Shown: in pieces, positions 46,852-54,377 of the stretch
Layout of the letters: every line of letters starts with the position of its first letter
How positions within the stretch are numbered: position 1 is the stretch's first letter
The notes under the pieces: generated by a model
Told to the model about the DNA's origin: nothing
Database searches by the model: none
What the model saw: only the letters and a program-made list of their open reading frames with translations
NCBI GenBank assembly: GCA_963805705.1
Contig: CAWDVH010000001.1
Location: 434,001-498,000 of the forward strand
Length of the DNA stretch: 64,000 nt
Direction of reading: 5' to 3'
DNA from: CAWDVH01 sp963805705
Lineage (GTDB): Bacteria; Actinomycetota; Actinomycetes; Streptosporangiales; Streptosporangiaceae
Position numbers and translations under genes: made by a program

Positions 46852-46869
46852 TTGTGAACGTTTGCACAA
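46852..46869 (-). promoter_or_regulatory. Rex operator (ROP) upstream of rex-hem operon
   Basis: TTGTGAACGTTTGCACAA is an imperfect palindrome that closely matches the Streptomyces Rex consensus TTGTGAANNNNTTCACAA. It lies about 87 bases before the rex start. It would let Rex repress its own gene and the haem genes until NADH rises, for example under low oxygen. Confidence 0.82.
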
Positions 46870-47023
46870 AGTCAGGCAGCTTGTCCGCTCAGGGCTCTGA
46901 CCGGCGCTTTACTGGCGCTTTACCGTTCGCGGCGCGGGTCCGGGCCCGGCACCGCCGGCCGTCGGCGGCGGATCGTACCCGGAGCGCGCCGCCCCCTGGC
47001 CGGTGACGGCCCTGAGCTGCCGG

Positions 47024-47275
47024 TTAGGCGCCGAGGGCCGTGCGCAGCCGATCTTCGCTGACGCGCCAGAAATCATGCTGCACGCCGTCGATCAGGGTGA
47101 CCGGGATCATCTCGCTGTAGGCCATGAGGTCATCCTCAGACAGCGTGATGTCCCGCTCGGTCCAGTCAACCCTCAGCTCTGCGGCTACCCGGGAGATGAC
47201 GGCGCGGGCCTCATCACACAGATGGCAGCCCGGCCGCGACAGCAGGGTTATCGTGCGGGCACCGGGCGTCACCAT
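47024..47275 (-). CDS. Glutaredoxin-like (DUF836) protein
   Basis: The 83-residue thioredoxin-fold protein starts ITLLSRPGCHLCDEARAVI, with the CxxC redox pair as CHLC, and has the cis-proline segment IPVTLIDG. It is the DUF836/YruB-like glutaredoxin that sits beside rex-hemA in many actinobacteria. It may reduce a haem-pathway or redox client. Its start overlaps the end of the membrane/ABM protein gene by 7 bases. Confidence 0.88.
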   Translation of the reverse strand: MVTPGARTITLLSRPGCHLCDEARAVISRVAAELRVDWTERDITLSEDDLMAYSEMIPVTLIDGVQHDFWRVSEDRLRTALGA

Positions 47276-49269
47276 TGCCGCTGCGGGCCCTCTTCCCGGT
47301 CGGCCGGGCCGTCCGGCCTCGCGCGCTGCGGCCGGTCGTATCCGAGGTGGCTGCTGCCGGGCTCGCTGTACCTCGCCTCGCCGTAGCCGGGCTCGCGGTA
47401 GCGGGGGTCGTCGCGCCCCGGCGGGCCGTACCGGGACTCGTCGTAGCGGGGCTCGTTGTAGCCGGGCTGGCCGTACTCGGGCTCGGTGTACCTGGGCCGG
47501 TCGGACCTGGGCCCGTCGGACCTGGGCCCGTCGGACCTGGGCCCGTCGGACCTGGGCCGGTCGTAGCTGGGCGGCCGGTCGTATCTGGGGTCGCGGTACC
47601 GCGGCTCACCGGACCCGGCGTTGCTGAGGCCCAGCTCGTCGTACCCCTCGTCGTACCGGGGCTTGTCCTGCCGGGGCTTGTCCGGCCGGGTCTCGCGGAG
47701 GCCCAGTTTGTCGTAGCCGGGCTGAGCCTGCCCGCCATGGCCGTTGCCGTGCTCGGAGGGCCCTGGATGGCCGTTGCCGTGCTGGGCGGGTCCGGGATGG
47801 CCGGGCGCGGCCTGGCCGGGCCCTGGATGGCTGTGCCCGGTCTGGCCAGGCCCTGGGTGGCGGGCTGGCCCAGGCTGAACGGGATCAGGCGCGACCGCCC
47901 GGGACGAGCCGAGAAGGTCAGATAGCGCCGGGAGCGACGAGATCTTCCCCTGCTGCAGGCCAAGCTCGATGACGTTGGTGGCCAGTACGTACGGCCTCCG
48001 GTCGATCTCGAACCGGGCGACGTACGGCCGCAGCCGGTGCTCGTCGTAGGCGCCCCGGTCCCGGTACACCTCGTACAGGATCCGCTGCATCGGCGCCGAC
48101 GGCACAGCATGGACGATGTAGACCAGGGTGTCGGGCTCCCTGGCCCGGACCTGCTCGACAACCTTCTCGGTCAGCAGGTCGAACTCACCGACCCGGTCCT
48201 CCAGCAAGGTGTAGATCGCGATCTGGCCGAACAGAGCCGCCTGCGACTCCTGGGCCGCGCTATCCGCGTCACGGTCGGCCGGGGATGCCTCGGAGTGATC
48301 GGAGTGATCGCCGTATTCGGCCGGGAGCGGATCCGGCGGCCGCCGCCCGTGGCCGTTGGCCACCAGGCCCGCGTCTGTCTCGTCGACCGGGTAGCGGCCC
48401 GCGTACTGGCCACCTGGGCCATCGGCCTCGTAGCCGCCGGCGTCGGGCCGGTACAGGCCGTTGTCCCGGTACGCCCCCTCGTCGCCGATCGCCAGCGCGT
48501 CGAAGTCTCCCGTCTGATCGACCTGCCCGTCCCAGGTGTCCTGGTCGGGCCAGCCGTGGGCGCTCTCATCGGCGCGCCTGTCGTCCGGCAGGTCTGCCCG
48601 CAGGCTATCCAGCCGGTGACCGGCGAACCACGTCAGCGCGGCCGCCGCCAGGCCGAGCACCGCGAACATCGAGCTGACGGGCAGGGTCACCGCGGCGGGG
48701 ATGGCCAGCAGCAGTGCGGCCCCGGCCGTCGCGCCTACTGGCCCGATCGCGGGACGCCAGGCCGGATCACGTCCCGACCGCACCGCGGTGACGACGATCG
48801 CGATCAGCGCGAACACCACGATGACGGGCACCAGGATGAACTTCAGCAGGTAGTCAGGGATCGTCTCGTAATGCGCCGCGGCGGCGGGCCATGCCTTGCT
48901 GAAAGCCACGCCCGGATTCAGCTGGTCGGTGCTGAGGACGACGAAAGCGATAACTGCCAGTGCCGACAGGATGAGGCGCGCGGCGAACCGGGTGACCATC
49001 ATCGTGCCCGCCATTTCCGCCAGCGCCAGGCAGAGCGCGAGCGGGGCCAGGACCTGGCCGCCCAGCTCCATGACCCGGAAGCTGGCCGGCCCGAACCCGG
49101 CGAAATTGCCCAGGGTCAGGGCGCCGAGCGCCACGGTCAGCCCGGCCAGGGCCACGGTCAGGCAGATGAGATCGGCGCGCGGGGACCGCAGGCACCGTAC
49201 CGAGAGCACGCCGGTGCCGACTGCTGCCACCACGGAGCCGATGAACGCCGCGATGAGGGAGATAGCCAT
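47269..49269 (-). CDS. Membrane protein with ABM domain and Tyr/Arg/Pro-rich repeat tail
   Basis: The 666-residue protein has three parts. Residues 1-220 hold about seven membrane helices (from MAISLIAAFIGSVVAAVG to FAVLGLAAAALTWFAG). A charged linker leads to an antibiotic-biosynthesis-monooxygenase (ABM) domain at about 340-445: QIAIYTLLEDRVGEFDLLTE, then PDTLVYIVHAVPSAPMQRILYEVYRDRGAYDEH. ABM folds include haem-degrading IsdG/MhuD enzymes and quinol monooxygenases. The last 200 residues are low-complexity, with GHPGP repeats, then YD/PRY/RSDGP repeats. The gene is co-directional with and overlaps the glutaredoxin gene next to the haem operon. The function is unknown. Confidence 0.78.
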   Translation of the reverse strand: MAISLIAAFIGSVVAAVGTGVLSVRCLRSPRADLICLTVALAGLTVALGALTLGNFAGFGPASFRVMELGGQVLAPLALCLALAEMAGTMMVTRFAARLILSALAVIAFVVLSTDQLNPGVAFSKAWPAAAAHYETIPDYLLKFILVPVIVVFALIAIVVTAVRSGRDPAWRPAIGPVGATAGAALLLAIPAAVTLPVSSMFAVLGLAAAALTWFAGHRLDSLRADLPDDRRADESAHGWPDQDTWDGQVDQTGDFDALAIGDEGAYRDNGLYRPDAGGYEADGPGGQYAGRYPVDETDAGLVANGHGRRPPDPLPAEYGDHSDHSEASPADRDADSAAQESQAALFGQIAIYTLLEDRVGEFDLLTEKVVEQVRAREPDTLVYIVHAVPSAPMQRILYEVYRDRGAYDEHRLRPYVARFEIDRRPYVLATNVIELGLQQGKISSLPALSDLLGSSRAVAPDPVQPGPARHPGPGQTGHSHPGPGQAAPGHPGPAQHGNGHPGPSEHGNGHGGQAQPGYDKLGLRETRPDKPRQDKPRYDEGYDELGLSNAGSGEPRYRDPRYDRPPSYDRPRSDGPRSDGPRSDGPRSDRPRYTEPEYGQPGYNEPRYDESRYGPPGRDDPRYREPGYGEARYSEPGSSHLGYDRPQRARPDGPADREEGPQRQW
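47491..47565. repeat. 15-bp tandem repeat in the ABM-protein tail
   Basis: Five copies of CCTGGGCCCGTCGGA, the outer two with one or two changes. In frame it encodes RSDGP repeats in the C-terminal tail of the membrane/ABM protein. Confidence 0.9.
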
Positions 49270-49423
49270 CGCTGACTATCGTGCCTGACGCGAGGCGATG
49301 ATGCGACCGGACTGCTGACCTGCCGGGTTGTTGCGGCCCGGTACTACTTGCCCGTTCGCCACGGCGGGCCAGCCAGCTCGCGGGCCATCGCGGACGCCAG
49401 GAGCCCCGGTAGGCTCGGTGAAC

Positions 49424-50479
49424 ATGAGGCAGCTGCTAGGACGGCTTCCCTCGCCGGGCCGGTCAGACGGTGATGCCGGCGGCAGCGGCACCGACGTCGC
49501 CGGCGGCGGCGCCCCCGGCGACGACACTCCCGGCGATGGCACTCCCGGCGACGACACTCCCGGCGACGACACCGCCCCCGGCGGCAGCAGGGCCCCTGGG
49601 CTGCGCCGGCGGCTGTCCAGGGCGGCCCGTAAGACCCAGGCGACACTGGCGGGAGAGGCGTCGGCGGCGGCGGCCAGGGTGGAGCACCGCCCGCCGGTAC
49701 CCGATCCGGCGGCCGGCGCATTCTTCGATGTGGACAACACCCTGATGCGCGGGGCGTCGATCTACCACTTCGCCAGGGGCCTGGCCGCGCGCAAGATGTT
49801 CGGGCCGCGTGACCTGGCCCGGCTGGCCTGGGGCCAGCTCGCCTTCCGCCTGCGCGGCACTGAGAACTCCGATCACATCGATGCCGCGCGGCAGTCGGCG
49901 CTGGCGTTCGTGGCCGGGCACAAGGTGGCTGACATCGCCGCCCTGGGCGAGGAGATCTACGACGACACGATGGCGGATCGCATCTGGGCCGGGGCCAGGG
50001 AGCTCACCCAGCGCCACCTGGAGGCAGGCCAGCGGGTGTGGCTCGTCACCGCGACCCCGGTCGAGCTAGCCAACATCCTGTCCCGGCGGCTCGGCCTCAC
50101 CGGCGCCCTGGGCACGGTCGCCGAGACGGCGGACGGTGCCTACACGGGGCGCCTGGTGGGCAGTCTCCTGCACGGCGAGGCGAAAGCGGCAGCGATCCAG
50201 GCCCTGGCCGAGCGGGAGGGCCTGGACCTGGCCCGGTGCAGCGCCTACAGCGACTCGATCAACGACCTGCCGATGCTCTCGCTGGTGGGCCACCCGAACG
50301 TGGTCAATCCGGATGCGGACCTCAGGGCCCTGGCGCGCAGCGGAAACTGGCCGATCTATGACTTCCGCTCGGGCCGCCGGGTAACGATGATCGCGCTGCC
50401 GGTCGCCGCCGGAGTGGGAGCCGTGGCGGGCGGGTTGGCCGCCGGCATCGCCTTGCGCCGCCGCCGCGCCGTCGGGTGA
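49424..50479 (+). CDS. HAD-IB family hydrolase (SerB1-like)
   Basis: The 351-residue protein has the haloacid-dehalogenase IB core: motif I FFDVDNTLMRG, motif II LVTATPVELA, and motif III/IV AYSDSINDLPML. A hydrophobic C-terminal helix (VAAGVGAVAGGLAAGIAL) is followed by RRRR. The family is close to phosphoserine phosphatase-like proteins, and phosphatase activity on a small or lipid phosphate is likely. The ATG at 49424 is chosen; the N-terminus (about 25-60) carries a GDDTP repeat from a 15-bp DNA repeat. It is convergent with the acyltransferase gene, a pairing conserved in mycobacteria. Confidence 0.9.
   Translation: MRQLLGRLPSPGRSDGDAGGSGTDVAGGGAPGDDTPGDGTPGDDTPGDDTAPGGSRAPGLRRRLSRAARKTQATLAGEASAAAARVEHRPPVPDPAAGAFFDVDNTLMRGASIYHFARGLAARKMFGPRDLARLAWGQLAFRLRGTENSDHIDAARQSALAFVAGHKVADIAALGEEIYDDTMADRIWAGARELTQRHLEAGQRVWLVTATPVELANILSRRLGLTGALGTVAETADGAYTGRLVGSLLHGEAKAAAIQALAEREGLDLARCSAYSDSINDLPMLSLVGHPNVVNPDADLRALARSGNWPIYDFRSGRRVTMIALPVAAGVGAVAGGLAAGIALRRRRAVG
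49517..49576. repeat. 15-bp tandem repeat in the HAD-IB gene
   Basis: Four copies of GGCGACGACACTCCC (one with GAT-GGC, the last diverged). They encode GDDTP repeats in the N-terminal extension of the phosphatase. Confidence 0.88.
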
Positions 50480-50495
50480 GCAGCCGGCCCGGGTC

Positions 50496-51362
50496 CTAGC
50501 CGAATGCGGGGCCGCGCTCGGCGAGAAGCTCATCGAGCTTGCGCTGGATAGTGTCCTTTACCTTATCGGCCAGCTCGGAAACTGCATCGGGATCATCCTG
50601 CTGTCCCGCAGTGAAGCCGTCAGTCGGCACCGGATCGCAGAATTCGATGATCCAGTTGGAGGGCAGCGGCACGGCACCTAGCGGGCCTAGCCATGGAAAT
50701 AGCGGCGTCACCGGGAAATACGGGAGCCCGAGCAGCCGCGCGATCGGCTCCGAGTTGCCGATCATTGGATAGATCTCCTCGGCGCCGACGATCGCGCACG
50801 GGATGATCGGAACGCACGCGCGCATGGCCGTCACGGCGAATCCGCCGCGGCCAAAACGCTGCAGCTGGTACCGCTCGCTGAATGGCTTGCCGATCCCCTT
50901 GAAGCCTTCGGGAAACACCCCCACAAGCTCGCCCGAGCGCAGCAGCCGGGCGGCCTCCGCCGGGTCCGCGGGGACATGGCCGCTCTTGCGGGCCAGGACC
51001 GACAGGACCGGCATGGCGTACACCAGGTCGGCCCCGAGCAGGCGCAGGTGCCGATGGCGGGGATGCTCGTCGAATATCCCCGCCTGCAGCATGACGGCGT
51101 CGATGGGGAGCACGCCCGAGTGGTTCGCGACGATCAGCGCGGCCCCTGATCCCGGCACATTCTCCAGGCCCTGCATCCGGACGCGGAACCACCGCCGGTA
51201 CAGGGCCCTGGCCGCCGGCATCACGACGTTGCTGTTGAAGTCGGGGTCGAAGCCGGTTTCATCGATCTCATAGTCACCGGCGGCCCGGCGCCGGGCGAAC
51301 TCGGCGACGTCGGCGAGCCGCCGCCGCCAGGCGCTCACGGTCACCGGATCGTGCGCGGTCAC
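50496..51362 (-). CDS. Lysophospholipid acyltransferase (PlsC-like)
   Basis: The 288-residue protein is a glycerolipid acyltransferase. The catalytic histidine and aspartate are in ANHSGVLPIDAVM, the spaced HSGxLPxD form typical of an actinobacterial subfamily rather than HxxxxD. The acceptor motif FPEGFKG and a region of hydrophobic contacts follow (VPIIPCAIVGAEE). It would esterify a lysophospholipid or a related acceptor in membrane lipid synthesis. It is convergent with the HAD-IB gene and lies in the proC-to-hem gene order of mycobacteria. Confidence 0.9.
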   Translation of the reverse strand: MTAHDPVTVSAWRRRLADVAEFARRRAAGDYEIDETGFDPDFNSNVVMPAARALYRRWFRVRMQGLENVPGSGAALIVANHSGVLPIDAVMLQAGIFDEHPRHRHLRLLGADLVYAMPVLSVLARKSGHVPADPAEAARLLRSGELVGVFPEGFKGIGKPFSERYQLQRFGRGGFAVTAMRACVPIIPCAIVGAEEIYPMIGNSEPIARLLGLPYFPVTPLFPWLGPLGAVPLPSNWIIEFCDPVPTDGFTAGQQDDPDAVSELADKVKDTIQRKLDELLAERGPAFG

Positions 51363-51533
51363 GTTCCCTCCCCCGCCGCGCTCGCGCGGCGGGGGCCGGG
51401 GACAGCAGATCCAGAGCCGTGCCCGCCTGAGGCGGGCAGGCTCCCGAATCCGCTGACCAAAGCGGCGGCCGTCATTGCCAACCTGACCTGCAACTTCGGC
51501 TCCCCGGCGGACGCGAAGCCACCGGATGGGCCG

Positions 51534-51632
51534 TTATTTCTTGTTCCTGCGCTGCACGCGCGTCTTGCGCAGGAGCTTGCGGTGCTTCTTCTTCGCCATC
51601 CGCTTGCGGCGCTTCTTGATAACTGAGCCCAC
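51534..51632 (-). CDS. Ribosomal small protein bS22 (AURKAIP1/COX24 domain)
   Basis: This 32-residue, extremely basic peptide starts at a GTG (51632) and reads MGSVIKKRRKRMAKKKHRK then LLRKTRVQRRNKK. It is the actinobacterial bS22 protein of the 30S subunit, which carries the COX24/AURKAIP1 motif. A GAGGG-type ribosome binding site precedes it by about 8 bases. It lies downstream of the excisionase-type HTH gene on the same strand, the arrangement seen in mycobacteria and Streptomyces. It is short enough to be missed by ordinary gene calling. Confidence 0.93.
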   Translation of the reverse strand: MGSVIKKRRKRMAKKKHRKLLRKTRVQRRNKK

Positions 51633-51854
51633 GAAACCACCCTCGCTCGATGTCCTGGCTGACGGGCATGCCTACGCGCAAACGCGCAACGCCCGCCACC
51701 GGGCGGCCGGGCACACGCCAAAGCCAAAGCGTACCTCCGCAATGGCTGCGCTCTGATCCGGGCTGCCCTGGATGGGTCCGGCGAGGGCACCGCGGGAGGC
51801 GCGGCGGCGGCCGCCGTCATGCTCTCAGGTGCGCCGCCTGCTGAGCCCGCGTCG

Positions 51855-52061
51855 TCAGGTGGCCCCTACGAAGGCGTCCCTGAGGTACTGGTTCACCGCC
51901 TGCTCAGGCACGCGGAACGAGCGTCCAACCCGGATCGCCTCCAGCTCGCCAGAGTGAACGAGACGGTAGACGGTCATCTTGGACACGCGCATGATCGTGG
52001 CAACCTCAGCCACCGTCAAGAACTTGACGTCGCTGAGCGGAGTTGCATCTGCTGTCATCAA
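51855..52061 (-). CDS. Excisionase-type helix-turn-helix DNA-binding protein
   Basis: The 68-residue protein is a single winged helix: FLTVAEVATIMRVSKMTVYRLVHSGELEAIRVGRSFRVPEQAVNQYL. This is the excisionase/MerR-like family found between proC and bS22 in actinobacteria. It probably controls local or developmental genes, although no target is known. It is not linked to any integrase here, so the excisionase resemblance does not indicate a mobile element. Confidence 0.92.
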   Translation of the reverse strand: MMTADATPLSDVKFLTVAEVATIMRVSKMTVYRLVHSGELEAIRVGRSFRVPEQAVNQYLRDAFVGAT

Positions 52062-52333
52062 CTAGCCCTCTTCCGGCGGAGCTCAGTGCCCTAGCGGGGT
52101 CAGCGCACCAGTCACGTCCGCCTCCAGCGTAAGTCCTGTGCGGAAAAGGGCAACCCGGCAACGGGACTAAATTCAGCGGACTGATTGCATGCCACAACGT
52201 TCTTTCGTCACCCTGTCGCTGGTATGCCGATTCCGCTATGCCCTGATGGCCACAGTGATCTAACGGCCGCCGCTATGACTTCAGCCGCCAATCCGTGCTT
52301 GGCGGCCAGCTATGCCGCGCTGAATGCCACTTC

Positions 52334-53416
52334 TTACTGCCGTTCCCAGGTGACCGGGAGCCCGTGTGGCGGCGCCGTGCCCAGAATGCGCTGCTCCCCG
52401 CCCGGCCAGGTGGCCAGGGTGACCAGGCACTCGCCGTCGGCCGTACGGCGGTGCGGCTCGAGGGCCAGATGAGCGAAACGCGCCGACGGCGTGGCCGCCG
52501 CGCCGAGCGCGGCGATCCCGTCGGCCACGGCCGCGCGCTGCTGATCGTCGAGGTACTGGCGGACGATCGAGTGCCAGAGCACCGTCCAGCGGCCGTCCGC
52601 CAGCGCGGTTCGCGCCAGGGTGTCCGACGCCCGCTCCCGCCGCAGGTCAGCGGGGACATCCGCCGCGATGGCCAGCGCCCCGCGGAGCCGTTCCAGGCGG
52701 TCCCGCTGATCCGGCCAGACATACGCCGCCAGCGTGAGCCTGCCCTGCGGCGTCGCCGGGTCGATGGGGTCCCGGTCCCCGCCGGTCCGCCCGGCCACCT
52801 CGACCCGCGCCGCTGGCGGCGCCTGGCCCCGCCACGCGCCGGACAGGACCACCCGTGACGACGGGTCGCCGAACTGGCCGGCCTCTCCCGCGACACGGAA
52901 GTGGTCCGCGCGCAGGTTCAGCCCGGCGCTGGACCCGATCTCCACCAGGGCGACAGCCAGGGGAGCCTGCGCGGCGAGATGGCGCAGGCCGCCCAGCAGC
53001 GCCGCCGACCGGCCCACCTCGTTGGTCTGCGGAGGCCGGTCCAGCCAGCCACGGACCGCGTCGCGCTGCTCGGCCAGTACTCGCCGCAGCGCCGTCCAGG
53101 CGCGGGCGCTGCCCGGTCCCGGATCTGCCGTGCCGCCCGCCGAAGGGTAGAAGGCGGCGAGTTCGGGCGCCTGCCCGGACAGGACCAGCGCGTGCGCCCC
53201 GCCGAGCATCCGCAGGGCCAGCGCCGAGCGCCACGGCTGCGCCAGGTGGCCGTCGAGCACATCGGCCACCGGACCGCCGGCCAGCACGTCATCCGCGGCA
53301 TGGTCGAGCAGGCCCGCGTACAGAGGGCTGCCCAGGTGGCGGCAGGCCACCGCCTGCCGGCGCAGCCGCCGAGCGGTCTGCCCGACGAGCGTGTCCTGCT
53401 GCCCGGCGCTGTCCAC
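52334..53416 (-). CDS. DUF2332 family protein
   Basis: The 360-residue protein matches DUF2332 (CRHLGSPLYAGLLDHAADDVLAGGP near the start, then EIGSSAGLNLRADHF, a glycine-rich Rossmann-like turn, and WHSIVRQYLDDQQRAAV). Members have the look of SAM-dependent methyltransferases but no function is known. The GTG at 53416 is preferred because it starts the conserved region; the open frame upstream has no similarity. It follows proC on the same strand, with 64 bases between. Confidence 0.85.
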   Translation of the reverse strand: MDSAGQQDTLVGQTARRLRRQAVACRHLGSPLYAGLLDHAADDVLAGGPVADVLDGHLAQPWRSALALRMLGGAHALVLSGQAPELAAFYPSAGGTADPGPGSARAWTALRRVLAEQRDAVRGWLDRPPQTNEVGRSAALLGGLRHLAAQAPLAVALVEIGSSAGLNLRADHFRVAGEAGQFGDPSSRVVLSGAWRGQAPPAARVEVAGRTGGDRDPIDPATPQGRLTLAAYVWPDQRDRLERLRGALAIAADVPADLRRERASDTLARTALADGRWTVLWHSIVRQYLDDQQRAAVADGIAALGAAATPSARFAHLALEPHRRTADGECLVTLATWPGGEQRILGTAPPHGLPVTWERQ

Positions 53417-53480
53417 GCCGCCACTATGGCAGGCCCGTGGGCCAGCGAGACTGGCTATCCCGCGCCCCTGATCCCCGCCC

Positions 53481-54275
53481 CTATCCCGCGCCCAGCTCAC
53501 GGCCCCGGTCGCGCGCAGCCTCAATCGCGGCCAGGAACGCGGCTCGCACCCCATGGCGCTCCAGCTCCCTGATGGCGTTGATCGTGGTACCCCCGGGAGA
53601 GGTCACGGCCTCGCGCAGGATCACCGGATGCTCGCCGGTGTCCCGCAGCATGGTCGCGGCGCCATAAACGGCCTGCTTGACCATCTCCAGCGCGGTGCTG
53701 CGCGGCATGCCGAGCAGGATCCCGGCGTCGACCATCGCCTCCACCAGGAAGTAGACGTAGGCGGGCCCGCTGCCGGACAGCGCCGTCGCCGCGTCCTGCT
53801 GTGACTCCGGGATGCGCAGCACCTTGCCGACCGGGCGCAGCAGGTCCTCGGTGCGCCGCAGGTGCTCTTCCGCCGCGTATCTGCCGGACGAGATCACGCT
53901 CATCGCCTCGTCGACCAGGACGGGCGTATTGGACATCACCCGGACCACGGGAACGTCCCCGGCCAGCCGGCCCTCGATGAAGGCAGTCGTGATGCCGGCG
54001 GCCACGGAGATCACCAGGCTGCCGACCGCCATCTTCGGGGCGATCTCGCTCAGCAGCGCCTCCATGTCCTGCGGCTTCACGGTAATCACCAGGGTGTCCG
54101 CGCGGCAGGCCGCCGCCGCGGCGCCGGTCACCTCGATGCCGTAGCCGTCCCGCAGCTGGCTGGCCCGCACATCGCGCCGCACCGCGGCTATTACCTCGGA
54201 CGGTGACACGCCGGCCCGCAGCAGCCCCGATATGAGCGCCTCGCCCATCTGGCCGGCGCCGAGTACTGCGATCAC
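53481..54275 (-). CDS. proC: Pyrroline-5-carboxylate reductase
   Basis: ProC reduces pyrroline-5-carboxylate to proline, the last biosynthetic step. The 264-residue protein has the N-terminal NADPH-binding AVLGAGQMGEALISGLL and the C-terminal family signature ALSGSGPAYVYFLVEAMVDAG followed by TSPGGTT. It sits 2 kb from proline dehydrogenase, the catabolic counterpart, which is on the same strand but separated by a phospholipase gene and a terminator. Confidence 0.96.
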   Translation of the reverse strand: MIAVLGAGQMGEALISGLLRAGVSPSEVIAAVRRDVRASQLRDGYGIEVTGAAAAACRADTLVITVKPQDMEALLSEIAPKMAVGSLVISVAAGITTAFIEGRLAGDVPVVRVMSNTPVLVDEAMSVISSGRYAAEEHLRRTEDLLRPVGKVLRIPESQQDAATALSGSGPAYVYFLVEAMVDAGILLGMPRSTALEMVKQAVYGAATMLRDTGEHPVILREAVTSPGGTTINAIRELERHGVRAAFLAAIEAARDRGRELGAG

Positions 54276-54321
54276 GACACGTGAGCCTAGCGGCAGCCCG
54301 TCCGGCGTCGTGCTGGCCGGG

Positions 54322-54362
54322 TACGCAACGACCGGAGGCCGATGGGCTCCGGTCGTTGCGTA
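54322..54362 (-). terminator. Terminator hairpin after the phospholipase C-like gene
   Basis: Arms 54322-54337 (TACGCAACGACCGGAG) and 54347-54362 form a perfect 16-bp stem with a 9-base loop, 15 bases past the stop of the phospholipase gene on the minus strand. No U tract follows. It separates that gene from proC. Confidence 0.85.
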
Positions 54363-54377
54363 TGCCGACAGATGGGC

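Noticed and set aside
51855..52061. Excisionase-like HTH protein as a sign of a mobile element
   Set aside because: No integrase, attachment duplication or phage gene is nearby, and the gene is in its conserved actinobacterial position between proC and bS22.
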